A stretch of 64,000 nt of DNA from NCBI GenBank assembly GCA_902702965.1, contig CACRXP010000694.1, forward strand, positions 87,435 to 151,434. The letters are read 5' to 3'. The position numbers and the translations under genes are program-made. The DNA is from Spirometra erinaceieuropaei (taxonomy: Eukaryota; Platyhelminthes; Cestoda; Diphyllobothriidea; Diphyllobothriidae). Under the pieces are notes generated by a model. It did not search any database. It was not told the DNA's origin and saw only the letters and a list, made by a program, of their open reading frames with translations. Below are positions 23,995-33,361 of this stretch, one piece after another; within the stretch, counting starts at the first letter, position 1; each line of letters starts with the position of its first letter.

Positions 23995-24275
23995 CACCAG
24001 CGCCCCAGCGGTCGGCCACGGAGAGACCTAAGCCAATCCCCCGCCAGCAGGCAGGTCAGAGTTCATGTAGCAGGCATGCCTATAACACGAGACAGGCGGC
24101 GAGACAGAACAACTCTGAGCTAGCAGGAACAAACACACTACCACTACTCTGATGATGGAAACGAGGAAGTTTCCGAAACGTCAGCACCAATACAGTGTGG
24201 TCCATGGCATCGCCTCTTTTTCTTCTTCGTCTTGTTTTGGGGATGATGAACGGGATATATTTATATAGCCTTACC
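23995..24275 (+). mobile_element. Penelope-like element 3' tail with hammerhead-like motif
   Basis: Matches 53560-53830 nearly end to end: CACCAGCG..GGTCGGCCACGGAGAGACC, CTATAACACGAGACAGGCGG-type sequence, GAGCTAGCAGGAACAAACAC, the hammerhead-like core, CAGCACCAATACAGTGTGG, and a CCTCTTTTTCTTCTTCGTC tail ending in an AT-rich ATATATTTATATAG. The coding part lies in or before the N gap. Confidence 0.75.
24149..24182 (+). ncRNA. hammerhead-ribozyme-like motif in PLE tail (sense to host intron)
   Basis: CTGATGA, then a hairpin with stem GGAAAC / GTTTCC and loop GAGGAA, then GAAACGTC. All three conserved core blocks are intact, with one extra U before stem II. It lies in the transcribed orientation of the actin-related gene's intron. 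Stem III is too short for a stable single-copy fold; minimal PLE hammerheads have been proposed to act as dimers. Confidence 0.55.
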
Positions 24276-24569
24276 ATATCGCCGACATAGGCATTGGCTT
24301 AAAGTCTAGAAACGTGTCTTGCCGAGGTGCCTGCTGCTGCCTGACGCACCTGTGATGGTTCGGCTCCTCAGGAGGACCTCCAGCGCTTTCAATGTGCATT
24401 ATGGTGTATGCGGTCCGGAGAAATGTCAGTGAAGTAGTTTCGCAAAGGATTTAGTGGAAGACTTGGAAGTCTCTGTCCTGGGAGTGACCTTTTCTTGTCA
24501 GACGCGAAATTGCAATTAACATCTGAGTTTATGTCAATCGACTACTATGGAATGGCCACGTGGGGCACA

Positions 24570-24830
24570 TATAAATATATATAGCAGCGAGTAGGACGAC
24601 AGCGTCTGGGGGGTAGATTGATACAGTACTGTTTCGGGCATATTGTGCTTTCGTTCAGCCAATCATAACCCTGACCAGCAGCTGGGATCGGAAACACAAA
24701 CATGCGCACAGACGCACCTGGCGCAGTTGACCCACCACTGGGGTCTACCAGATGGGTAATAAGCACTTCATCGAACCGAAGTTCATCAGTGCCTCGCCAC
24801 CTGTCATTCTCTGTCGCTGCAGATCGGGTA
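24570..24830 (+). repeat. ~240-bp repeat, first copy
   Basis: Shares with 24950-25195: AGTACTGTTTCGGGC, CCAGCAGCTGGGA, CCTGGCGCAGTTG, CCACCACTGGGGTCTAC, GATGGGTAATAAGCACTTCA and TCAGTGYCTCGCCA. The copies lie in direct orientation about 370 bp apart. Partial relatives are at 26200-26295 and 54880-54950. Confidence 0.7.
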
Positions 24831-24949
24831 TTTATCAATCAGGAATGGACACACACCGATCTATGGGCTTCACGAAGCAAACAAGTTTCGTATGGGTGGC
24901 AAAGGTCACGAAAGGCAACCAATTACCAGGATGAAGTCGTCCAAGTCAT

Positions 24950-25195
24950 AATGGCAGCGAGGAAGGAGGACAGACAATGTGGTAAATTGATGCAGTACTG
25001 TTTCGGGCTTATTTTGCATTCATTCAGCCAATAATTAGCCTGCCCAGCAGCTGGGAACAGAAACGCAAACATGCGCCCAGATGCGCCTGGCGCAGTTGGT
25101 CCACCACTGGGGTCTACTGGATGGGTAATAAGCACTTCAATGAACCGAAGTTTATCAGTGTCTCGCCATCTGCCATTCTCTGTTGCTACTCGATC
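24950..25195 (+). repeat. ~240-bp repeat, second copy
   Basis: Direct copy of 24570-24830. It ends where the minus-strand PLE fragment region begins. No coding potential is shared in a consistent frame. Confidence 0.7.
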
Positions 25196-25264
25196 TACAC
25201 GCAGGTATCTGAGACGGGAGGGTGGGAGGGGAGGGGGGTAACAATAGACAGTATGTACAAGCCT

Positions 25265-25795
25265 GTCTTTCTATGCACGGAAGAATTTCGTGCTGATCCT
25301 GGAGGTCCCCAGGATAGAGAGCTTGTCCTTGCGGTTGATTGCAAGCTGGTGCTCATGCAATATTGTGCCAAGAAGCTTGCTCGTTTCATTAATATACCTC
25401 GCATCACAGTCTTGGCATGGTATGCTGTAGACCACCGCTGCTTGTTCTGTCACTGGTAGCTGGCCTTTGGGCCTCATTATTTGCTGTCTGATTGTTGACT
25501 CTGGTTTATGAGCCACACCGATCCCAAAAGGCTTGAGGATTCTTGCCGTCGCCTCTGATACGTTTTTCCCACAAAGGATTACGAGCCAAAACTTCGGGTT
25601 TTCTCCTTCCGACTGCTCAGGGTGGGGCTTCCTAAGACACTTGCGTATGAAGGACTTGGGATAACCGTTGGCTCCAAATAGGGCGTGCAAGTACTTAATC
25701 TCCTCTTTCCTCCCATTGTCGTCGCTGTAGTGTGCTTGAACGCGTTGGAAGAGGGTTCTGACACCATTGCGTTTGTGGCCAACGGGGTAGTTGCT
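25265..25795 (-). pseudogene. Penelope-like element, C-terminal RT to GIY-YIG fragment
   Basis: Minus-strand frame continues from about 25795 to 25271. It shows, in PLE order, the VGHKRNGVRTLFQRVQAH block, EEIKYLHALFGANGYPKSFI, ILKPFGIGVAHKPE and then the GIY-YIG endonuclease start AVVYSIPCQDC..RYINETSKLLGTILHEHQ. In the GIY-YIG core the second motif is RYINET, where YIG/YTG is usual, so the nuclease is probably dead. The domain is truncated soon after HEHQ. The frame extends upstream of 25795 only as antisense of an oppositely oriented PLE piece (25790-26090), so the open frame of 260 codons is a chimera. Confidence 0.85.
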
Positions 25796-26090
25796 TCTGA
25801 AGGCAGAAGATCGAGAACTTCCTAAAATACGACAACTAGAGGATATCGTCACCCTTTCCGCCGACAAGGGGTGCTCGACTGTCGTCATGGATAAGGCTGA
25901 GTACTGCACAAAACTAGGCAACCTCTTGATGGACAAGGAAGCATATGCGCCATCGACTGTCAGTGAGTTCAAAAATCTCGGTCTCAAGTATGCTGAGAAC
26001 GGCTTAACGTGGCTGTCACCCACCTCTAAATACTTTGATGCGCGATACCACAATCACCTCCATTGATGGAAGCTCGATTGCTTTTGAAGC
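25790..26090 (+). pseudogene. Penelope-like element, N-terminal RT fragment
   Basis: Plus-strand frame with IVTLSADKGCSTVVMDKAEY, the conserved 'LxADKGxxTVVMD' segment near the start of the PLE reverse transcriptase, followed by LGNLLMDKEAYAP. It ends at about 26066. It sits head-to-head with the C-terminal fragment at 25265-25795, the junction being near 25790. Confidence 0.8.
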
Positions 26091-26199
26091 GTCATGAAGA
26101 TACACCAATGGTGCCCGAGGTCGCCTCTTTATCTTGTATATATATATAATCTGATCTACAACTCCATTTGTATATACGGAGCGGAGAGTAAAGAGTTTA

Positions 26200-26295
26200 G
26201 GGTGAATTGATATAGAACCGTTTCAGACTTATTTGCCTTAATTCGGCCGGTCGTACCCCGACTGCCAGTTGAGACCGGAAATACAAGCACACGAA
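26200..26295 (+). repeat. partial relative of the 24.6-25.2 kb repeat
   Basis: Shares GAATTGATATAGAACCGTTTC, CTGCCAGTTGAGACCGGAAA and CACAAGCACACG-type order with the 24570 and 24950 repeats. Diverged and short. Confidence 0.5.
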
Positions 26296-26364
26296 GCCTA
26301 TGAATTTGTGTGCGCTTCTTCCTGAGTGAATATATATATATATAAGCATAAGTTCATATATATA

Positions 26365-26540
26365 TAATGGTAGGGGGCGCTCACCGATCGTTCTTACGGA
26401 ACTCACTCGTTCCGTTGTGCTTTATGGACTCTCTCTCGAGCCCAACTAGCAGCCGCACAGCGGCGCATGTTATTGACAAAATGATATTACCGACAAAGAG
26501 AAGGGCGACTGGGATGGCCATTTCTGGCTTATTAACCATA
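26365..26540 (-). mobile_element. SINE family 1, two rearranged fragments
   Basis: 26365-26445 matches the tail near GGTAGGGGGCGCTCACCGATC and the (CT)n-GAGCCCAAC end. 26484-26540 matches the opposite end (TTACCGACAAAG and GGGATGGCCATTTCTGGC). Their order is reversed relative to the intact copies and the tRNA-like head is missing. Confidence 0.6.
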
Positions 26541-27260
26541 TTTACCATATGTATATATATACCAGACCAGGCACTGACAGAGGAGGAAGAAAATATCATA
26601 TCAAGTGTCGATAAACCTTTGCGACTGCTTAAAACACAAATTATTTGCCTGTTTTGCTAATCACTCCAGCTCAGTCGTGTTGTTGCCCTGTTCCGAGTCT
26701 TCAGGCGTGGATTACAGTACCGAGGGGCAACCTTATCACTGTGATGACTTGCCCCTTTTAACTCTGCACGCAAGATTCTCATGGAACTGGTTTCTGGTCA
26801 AGTGGGCCGTGTGGAGGGAATAGTGAGTTTTTTGTCTTCCGACATGCCTGCGTAGATTGATTGGCTTCCACATCTCCTCTACGAGAACATCTCTGCGTGC
26901 CGCTAAGTATTTTGTTTTGGTTACTGAACGCGTAATTTTGCTTCATGAGTTAGTCCTACAAGGTAGAGCGATCGTCATTTTGAGTGACTCTATTGAAATG
27001 CCCGTAAAGATAATGTGCCGCGATGGGTTTTTTCGCGTTCTACATAGCAGGCGATAAAGGTCCACACAAAACTTTGGGAATAGGTACTCATTATGCTTAT
27101 TATAAAATGCACTCCTTTGAATTTTTCGGTTGTGAATAAACGGAGAAAATATATCCATTCATCTTTGTCAAATCAGCCTGCTCATTTTCAGCTGAGATAT
27201 CCCCCTGGTCAGTACAGGAAATCATAAGTATAAGTTTGTTCGTACAAGGACGATAGCTTG

Positions 27261-28223
27261 CAGTAGGTGGGTTAACTCATGGAATGCCAACCGAAATTCC
27301 GAAAGGCGTTTTCGTGTCGGTAAGATTAAGTAAGTAGGATTGCAAACCTGGTCAGCCTGCAACATAATTCCATAATAATTCAGTTACCTCAGGATGTCGG
27401 CTTTCGAATGAACTCCCTTCCGGCTGCGTGCAGTAACTGCACTCTGCAAAAAATGACAACTTAAGCAGCATGAATTGTTCTCATTGATTTTCGGTGCACC
27501 CAAATGTTCAATTATATTTCATGGAAAACATGCATAAAAACATTCATTATTTTGTCCATTCAGTATAAAATCACGTCTGCTTCTCAAAGGAGGGACATAA
27601 TTCAGTTTTAAAAAGCTTTTAATTCAGAGACTTTTAAATACCGTGAAATGGCCCTTCATAAGTCGTCATGTCTCTGCATTTAACAATGTGGCTCGTAAAG
27701 TTAACAATATGGATCGAATTCACTTCTAAATTTTATGAACACTATATGAGGCCCCTTTATAGGCGTAGAGAAATGTGTGCTTTTCCGTACGCGGAAAATA
27801 TGCGGCTTGTAGTTTGGAAATCCCGAATGCGAGTATAACGGTAGAGGGGGGTTCAAAAGTATTCGGCAATTGGAAAACTTTTTGAAATCCGATTTATACC
27901 CTTCCTTCGAGTATTAGATTGGAAGTAGACGTAAGTATCTACCGAAGGAGCGAAAAAATAAATATTTTTATGCGTGCTTTCCGTGAAATATAATTGAACT
28001 GTTAGGGGCATCGAAAATCAATGAGAAAAATTCATGCTACTTAAGTAGTTTTTGCCTGCAGTCGGAATAAAGCTCGTTCGAAAGCCGGCATTCTGAGGTA
28101 ACTGAAATATTATAGAATTATATTGCTGGTTGACGAGTTTTACAACCCTACTTAATCAATCTTTTCGAAACGAAAAGGCATGTAGGAATTTTGGTTGACA
28201 TTTCATGGATTAGACACCCACTG
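27261..28223. mobile_element. long-palindrome MITE, Tc1/mariner-like (copy D)
   Basis: Ends CAGTAGGTGGGTTAACTCATG and, reverse-complemented, CAGTGGGTGTCTAATCCATG. The 963-bp unit is an imperfect palindrome throughout, with GATGTCGGCTTTCGAATGAA on the left and its complement GAAAGCCGGCATTCTGAGG on the right. TA follows the right end; the left flank is TG. Confidence 0.8.
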
Positions 28224-28611
28224 TAATCGTTGCACGCATGCCACCCAGTGGGCGCAGCACTATCGACTTGTGTTTAAATTAGTTTACTCCGAAAATGACT
28301 TGTGGAGACGACGCCTACCGCATTCTTTCCTTCCTAACCCGCAATCCTACGACTGCCAATCAATGTCAAGACTGGAAGCGGGCGTCAGCACTGTGCTTAA
28401 CGCAGCTAGACCTCTGCGCGTGCCGCACACTGCCTGCTCCTCAATACACCTACCAGGCTGTGCAGACACCATAATGACAGTCCGTAGGTAAGGTGTGACC
28501 GACGGATCGACAGTGCTACCGAACAGGAATTCATCGGTGTTTTCTCTCTCCACCTTCCAGTGTCCGCTGGGGTGATACGTCTAGAAAAGCCAGGCCTACA
28601 ACCGCCCAGAC

Positions 28612-28775
28612 GAAACTTTATGGTTAATAGGTGTTATGGCAGATTTTAAATAATTCATTTTGATCCAACTGTAAAAAAAGTCGGCGCCTCAGTAGAACTC
28701 GAACTCACGACAGCAAGGAGAGACCTCGGTGTTTGTCATCGCTCTAATAACCTGAGCTACGAGGCCCCTAACTCG
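28612..28775 (-). mobile_element. SINE family 2, left member of an inverted pair
   Basis: Minus-strand tRNA-like module with A box (TAGCTCAGGTTATTAG, one base off) and a B-box region (GAGTTCGAGTTC), plus the TATGGCAGATTTTAAATAATT end block. A plus-strand copy follows immediately. Confidence 0.65.
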
Positions 28776-28905
28776 GCGCTTAGGTGGCACTTCATAGGTT
28801 AGGTGTCTAGAGCGCGAGCTGTACTAAAGCCTCCCCTTGTTGTCGTGGGTTCGCATCCCACTGAGGCGCCCAGGTTTTCACACTTGGGTCAAAGTGAAAC
28901 TTTAT
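28776..28905 (+). mobile_element. SINE family 2, right member of an inverted pair
   Basis: Plus-strand module with B box GGGTTCGCATCCC and CACTGAGGCGCC, then TTTTCACACTTGGGTCAAAG. The A-box end is eroded. With 28612-28775 it repeats the head-to-head arrangement at 12560-12995. Confidence 0.6.
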
Positions 28906-28924
28906 AGGCCACTGCTCCAGCAAG

Positions 28925-30395
28925 AAGCAGATATTTTCTCAGCCCAGCCTAGAGGAATGGGAATTGAGGTGGAGACCGTGACGATTCCACACGGAGGTCT
29001 GCAGCCGGTCGAAGGCCTGGCTAGCTTTGGAGATCCGGTGGGCCTCTTCGTTGTCGATTTTGATGCAGCGTGAAAGTATGCCACCTAGGCAGGTGAAGCA
29101 GTCCACAGTCATTGACGTGGATGCCAGGAACACTGTATGCAAAGTTGGGAGGCAATTGATGCATGACCACCATTTTGTCTGTGTTGACGGTCAGCCCGAA
29201 GATGGCGCAGCCGGCGGCAAAGAGGTCCGTGCTCTATTGCATGTCAGCTTACGTCTCGGGGGTGAGTGCGTGGTCATCAGCGAAGAGCAGGTCTCGGACA
29301 GTAGTCACGAAGAGACGCGTTGAGGCCTGAATACGCCGGCAGTTGCGAAAATGCCTGTCGGTATTGTAGACGATGCGTGTCCCGGGACGCTCATCACGGT
29401 AGGCGTTTATCAGAATGGCAGAGAACACGATGTTGAAGAGGGTTAGGGTTGATATGTAGTCCTGCCTCACTGAGTTGGTTATTGAAAATGCTTCTGAGAC
29501 GGTTCCGTTATCCGTGGCAGGCACCACCATCCTCCCGTGCAGTTAACGCACCATGTGCGTGAATATCTCGGGATGCTCTTTCAAAGTCCATCGTCGCTCA
29601 CCGTGTCGAAGGCCTTCGGTATTACCATGAAGATAATGTAGAGGTGGGTGCGCACTTGCTGGCGCCTCCCTTACAGCTGGAGGAGGAGGACTACGATCAT
29701 ATTGGTGGCTCCGCGGTATCGTCGGATTCCATATTGACTTTCCGGCAGAAGTTCGAGATGGCCGTTTAGACTGTTGAGGAAAATGCGAGCGAAGATCTCA
29801 ACGATGTTGAGAAGAGAGATTTCATTGGGGTTGTCACAGGGTTGCCGGTTCCCTTTACGCTTGTAGAGGTGGGTGATTACCGCATACTTAAAGACCAGAG
29901 GGACTTGTTCTCGGAGCCAAATCTCCTGTAATAACGTTGTAAGCTAATCCGTCAGCCGGAGAGTGCCGTGGTTGTAGACTTCGGCCGGGATCGTTTTGAA
30001 TACCGGTACTTCCCCCTGAACAGCTGATGCACGGTCTTGATTGTTTAAAAGAGAGGAGGTGGAAGATCTAGGTCTTTGTTCGTTTCCACTTGAGGGTTTC
30101 GGTCGACGGCGATGTTGGAGATTGTTGATGTGCGGTTGAAGACACTTCTGAAGTGCTCGACCCAACGCTTCAGAACCTGCGACTTTTCCATCAGAAATGT
30201 TGTTCCATCGGCGCTGAGAAGCGTCGTGGTTCCGTTAGTTGTGGGACTGTGGATCACGTCGACTGATGCGAAGAAGTTCTTTGCTTCCTTGTAGTCAGCA
30301 TATTCCTTCATTTCCTCGGTCTTGCGCGATATTTAGGCGTCCTGCATTTCTTCCAGTCGTTGTTGCACGAGGCGGCCATATCGGATGTCGGCTCA
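28925..30395 (-). pseudogene. RTE-type LINE reverse transcriptase fragment (right copy)
   Basis: Minus-strand counterpart of 22738-23949, reading from about 30395 to 28925. Blocks: QQRLEEMQDA then a stop at the same place as in the left copy; YADYKEAKNFFASVD; FLMEKSQVLKRWVEHFRSVF; an FDTV block; INAYRDERPGTRIVY; LLFADDHALTPET; FAAGCAIFGLTV and KMVVMHQL; and finally RISKASQAFDRLQTSVWNRH near 29000. The last piece belongs to the C-terminal end of RTE polyproteins and is missing in the left copy. No endonuclease domain; several frame changes and stops. Confidence 0.85.
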
Positions 30396-32545
30396 TGTGG
30401 TCCATTGACAGCCTTTATTTTTTGATATAGCATATCGTGCTGCCTATGCAGATAACAGTACGTCCGTCTTTCGTAACAGTTAGTGCTTCTAACTCTACAC
30501 GACGTAGATTGTTATGACAAACACACGCTCAGCTTCAGAAACAGCTTTTTTCTAACTTGAATTTTTTTCTCAACCTATGACTAGTTGAAGTATATCACAG
30601 ATTGCCGGGGATGCAGTTATTGGTTAGGAGTTTTGTCCTCATCTCAGGCTTTTAACGTAGGTACTGGTTCTGGGCAACAAGAACCCCCTAAATAATTAAT
30701 CATATCTTCTGTCCTAAATGGGGCTACCTTGGTTGCGCACTTGGCAGGCATTGAAGCGACCTTCAACAAAGACCATCTCCGACCCAGGCAGGTTCGACGG
30801 GCTGGTAAATAGGCAGTTACGACTTCGCAGAAGATCCACTGTGGTTATGCAGCTGCACCTGACGGACACAACACTGTTAGGGGTTAGGAATTGGGGCAAC
30901 TACTAATCAACCACTTAAAGTACAGCCGCGCATTTCCAATAGGTTTTCTTTTGCATACAATTACTTGACCTCCTCGCCTGTGCGTTCTCCGGCCCCATCT
31001 GCAAAACCCCTATTACCACCAGTTCCGCATTACAGGCGACTGCGTTTTCGTCTACCTCAGATGTGACAACATAACCAGTGAAGTTATAAGTTTACACATA
31101 TCTAGGTATTGATTAGGCAAGTTGATGACCCGCAACAAACTACCAAGCCACAACTTTATTGCCAGGCATTATCTCGAAAACATAACTTAGTGTGTTCGAC
31201 AGGTGGATGTGGATGTTCACTCCCAGATCTATGAACTAAAGTAAGTTATTTTTTACACTGAACAGTGCTACACAATCGATGTCCTTTGGGACAATGCCTG
31301 ACCGGTTTTTTGCTGAACCAGAGGATATATTCCGTGCTCGATGGAGAGTAACTACTTTGATTGACAACTCGGTATCCTAAATTAACTCGTATGCCAGATT
31401 ACAATAAAAACCGCAGTTGGGTTTTCTGCGATAATTTTAGCAAATAATCAAGGATAAACAAGGGTCAAACCTCAAGAGTAGACGTCCTTACCTAGATCAA
31501 AGGAGTCGGCCGAAGCTAACGCCTGCCCCTAGACAGTAAAAAACATGCATAAGGTAGCGTGGGTCGATCACACGCGCGCATAGGAACGATTTTAAGCAAT
31601 AGGGGGTGACTCTCAGATATGAGGTCAAAGTCAACAGCTGGATAAACAAAGAAGTACAGTTCAGATGGACCAGGGGAAAACAATGAAGGTAGGGAACAAC
31701 ATGCACGTCAGTTTGATAAAAGTTCACGAAAGACAGACGTGGAGAATTTTCAAACTTGTAGCGAGGTTTGGTTCTGCAACCCTGCTTGTTTAATACCATA
31801 TGGTTAGCTTACTAAAACAATGTTAATTAACACACCTAACTTAGCCACTCGCTAGATTGGGAGGGGAAAGAGAGCGCAAGCCGAGCTCGAAGCACGCGCA
31901 GGGATGCGCTTGAAGGTCGCGTGTACGCACTCTCCCAACGAAACAGTTACTAGCTGCATTAGTTAGATAAGGAGGGTGCAATCACAATTGGAAGGCCACG
32001 GAGGGGACCGCGTGGTAATTTGCAGTTCATGGCAACTGAAGTCGAACGAACGGGGTTCCAATCCGCCCGAAAAATTCTATTAGCAAGCCTGCTTAGACAC
32101 TTGCTGAATTCGGATAGTAAAGAGAGCGCAAGCAGGACTCCAGACGCGTGCGCAGGGAAGAGCCTGTGAATTGATACCTGAAGTAAACGAGGATGGCGCG
32201 TAAGCACTTCTCCTCTCCGTGGCACAGTCCCCGTTGCATTATAATGGTATGGAAGGTGCAATCGTTTGCTGCTTGTACAATCAACGTAATCGCACTTACT
32301 AAAATTGTTCTGAGAAGCTAGCCCTATGATATCAATCATGTGGGCCTGCATAACCAAATCTCGCCAAACTTGTTTGACAGACGACAACTACTACATGCTC
32401 AATGACAGTAACTTCCAGTTAACCAGCCTCCATGCACTTGAACGCCATGTCTATCCGCCTTTCAGTAGGAAATAACTGTCACCAACGGATTCAATCATAA
32501 GATTCAAGCTGGTAACCTTCTACTCCGCATTACCAACAAAGACAA
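29178..32545 (-). repeat. IR1, right arm of a large inverted repeat
   Basis: Reverse-complement partner of 20650-23949. Outer boundary at about 32540, where a SINE family 1 unit begins. The arm consists of RTE sequence (29178-30395) and an unrecognised non-coding block (30480-32540) containing the unit also found at 2095-2720. The two arms are separated by about 5.2 kb of PLE, SINE and MITE sequence. Confidence 0.8.
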
Positions 32546-32815
32546 GGGAGGCTGGAATGGCCATTTCTGGCTTTTTAGCCGTCGTCGGCTAGTCATACCC
32601 AACCCCGAAGTGTGGAACACCTGGGTCTCGAACTCGCGACCTGTTAGTTAGAAGTCCACGCCTCTAACCGCTGAGCCACGAGCCCGTTGCCCTGTCGGTT
32701 TCGATCGGGAATATACAATGGTAGGGGGCGCTAACCGATCGCTCTTGCGGAACTCACTCGTTCCGTTGTGCCTTACGGACTCTCTCTCTCTCTCTCTCGA
32801 GCCCAACCAATGTAT
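32530..32815 (-). mobile_element. SINE family 1, left half of a near-perfect inverted pair
   Basis: Same order as 9392-9597 with an intact tRNA-like head (A box around 32680, B box around 32632). It extends further through GGGAATATACAATGGTAGGG, CGGAACTCACTCGTTCC and (CT)n to GAGCCCAAC. Confidence 0.8.
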
Positions 32816-32998
32816 ATTCCCGATCGAAACCCACAGGAGGACGGGCCCAGTGGTTAGAGGCGGGGACTTCTAACTAACAGGTCGCGAGTTCGAGCCTCGG
32901 ATGTTCTACACTTCGGGGTTGGGTATGACTGGCTGGCGACGTCTAATAAGCCAGAAATGGCTATTTCAGTCTCCCTTGTCTTTGTCGGTAATAACGTA
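32800..32998 (+). mobile_element. SINE family 1, right half of a near-perfect inverted pair
   Basis: From ATGTATATTCCCGATCGAAAC through GGCCCAGTGGTTAGAGGCG and GGTCGCGAGTTCGAGCCTCGG, then the CACTTCGGGGTTGGGTATGA body, to TTGTCTTTGTCGGTAAT at 32994. It is the reverse complement of 32530-32725 with few differences, so the pair can form a long hairpin of about 200-bp arms around a CT-rich loop. Confidence 0.8.
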
Positions 32999-33343
32999 CC
33001 ATCATGTCTTCATGGGTACCATTAGCAGGAGCTTTATCTAGGCCTCAAAGAGAGTTCACTTAATATGCCAATTTCTTTGCATCAGACTGCTCAAATTTGG
33101 TCAGCTTTTCAGTAATTGCATCTATCAGCCGATGCAGGGCCCAGACTATTTCAGCACGCCCAGAGAAAGATGTCGCATGGTCCCGAAAGTGAGTCTGTCA
33201 ATGGGCAGGCAAGAACAATCATCGGACAATCTAGAGAGCGTTTTAGGCGGATTGAGCGGTAGATATAACCCTTTTTAGTTGGGGACTACACAGTGCTCTC
33301 ATGAAGAAGATGAAAAGAAGCTAATGCAAAGCTCTTACTTCTA

Positions 33344-33361
33344 CCCCCCCCCCCCTGACAG
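33344..33361 (+). promoter_or_regulatory. poly-C splice acceptor of actin-related exon 2
   Basis: Twelve consecutive C residues (33344-33355) followed by TGACAG and then exon 2 in phase 0. An alternative AG four bases downstream (33364-33365) would shift the frame, so the 33361 acceptor is preferred. Confidence 0.7.

Larger units (their letters stand above)
7467..33361 (+). other. giant intron (25,895 bp) of the actin-related gene
   Basis: Bounded by GTAAGT at 7467 and a poly-C tract ending TGACAG at 33361. Both flanking exons are in phase 0 and their products join into one actin-like protein. The interior is packed with MITEs, SINEs, PLE and RTE fragments and one large inverted repeat, all annotated separately. 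An additional small exon inside it cannot be excluded, because about 30 residues of actin subdomain 2 are not accounted for by the two exons. Confidence 0.75.

Noticed and set aside
25271..26053. 260-codon minus-strand frame as one protein
   Set aside because: Only the part below about 25795 is PLE in sense; the rest is antisense of an oppositely oriented PLE fragment.
31959..32387. 142-codon minus-strand frame in the right IR1 arm
   Set aside because: The homologous copies at 20969-21241 and 2389-2715 are open in different frames or end elsewhere, so there is no consistent coding constraint; treated as repeat.
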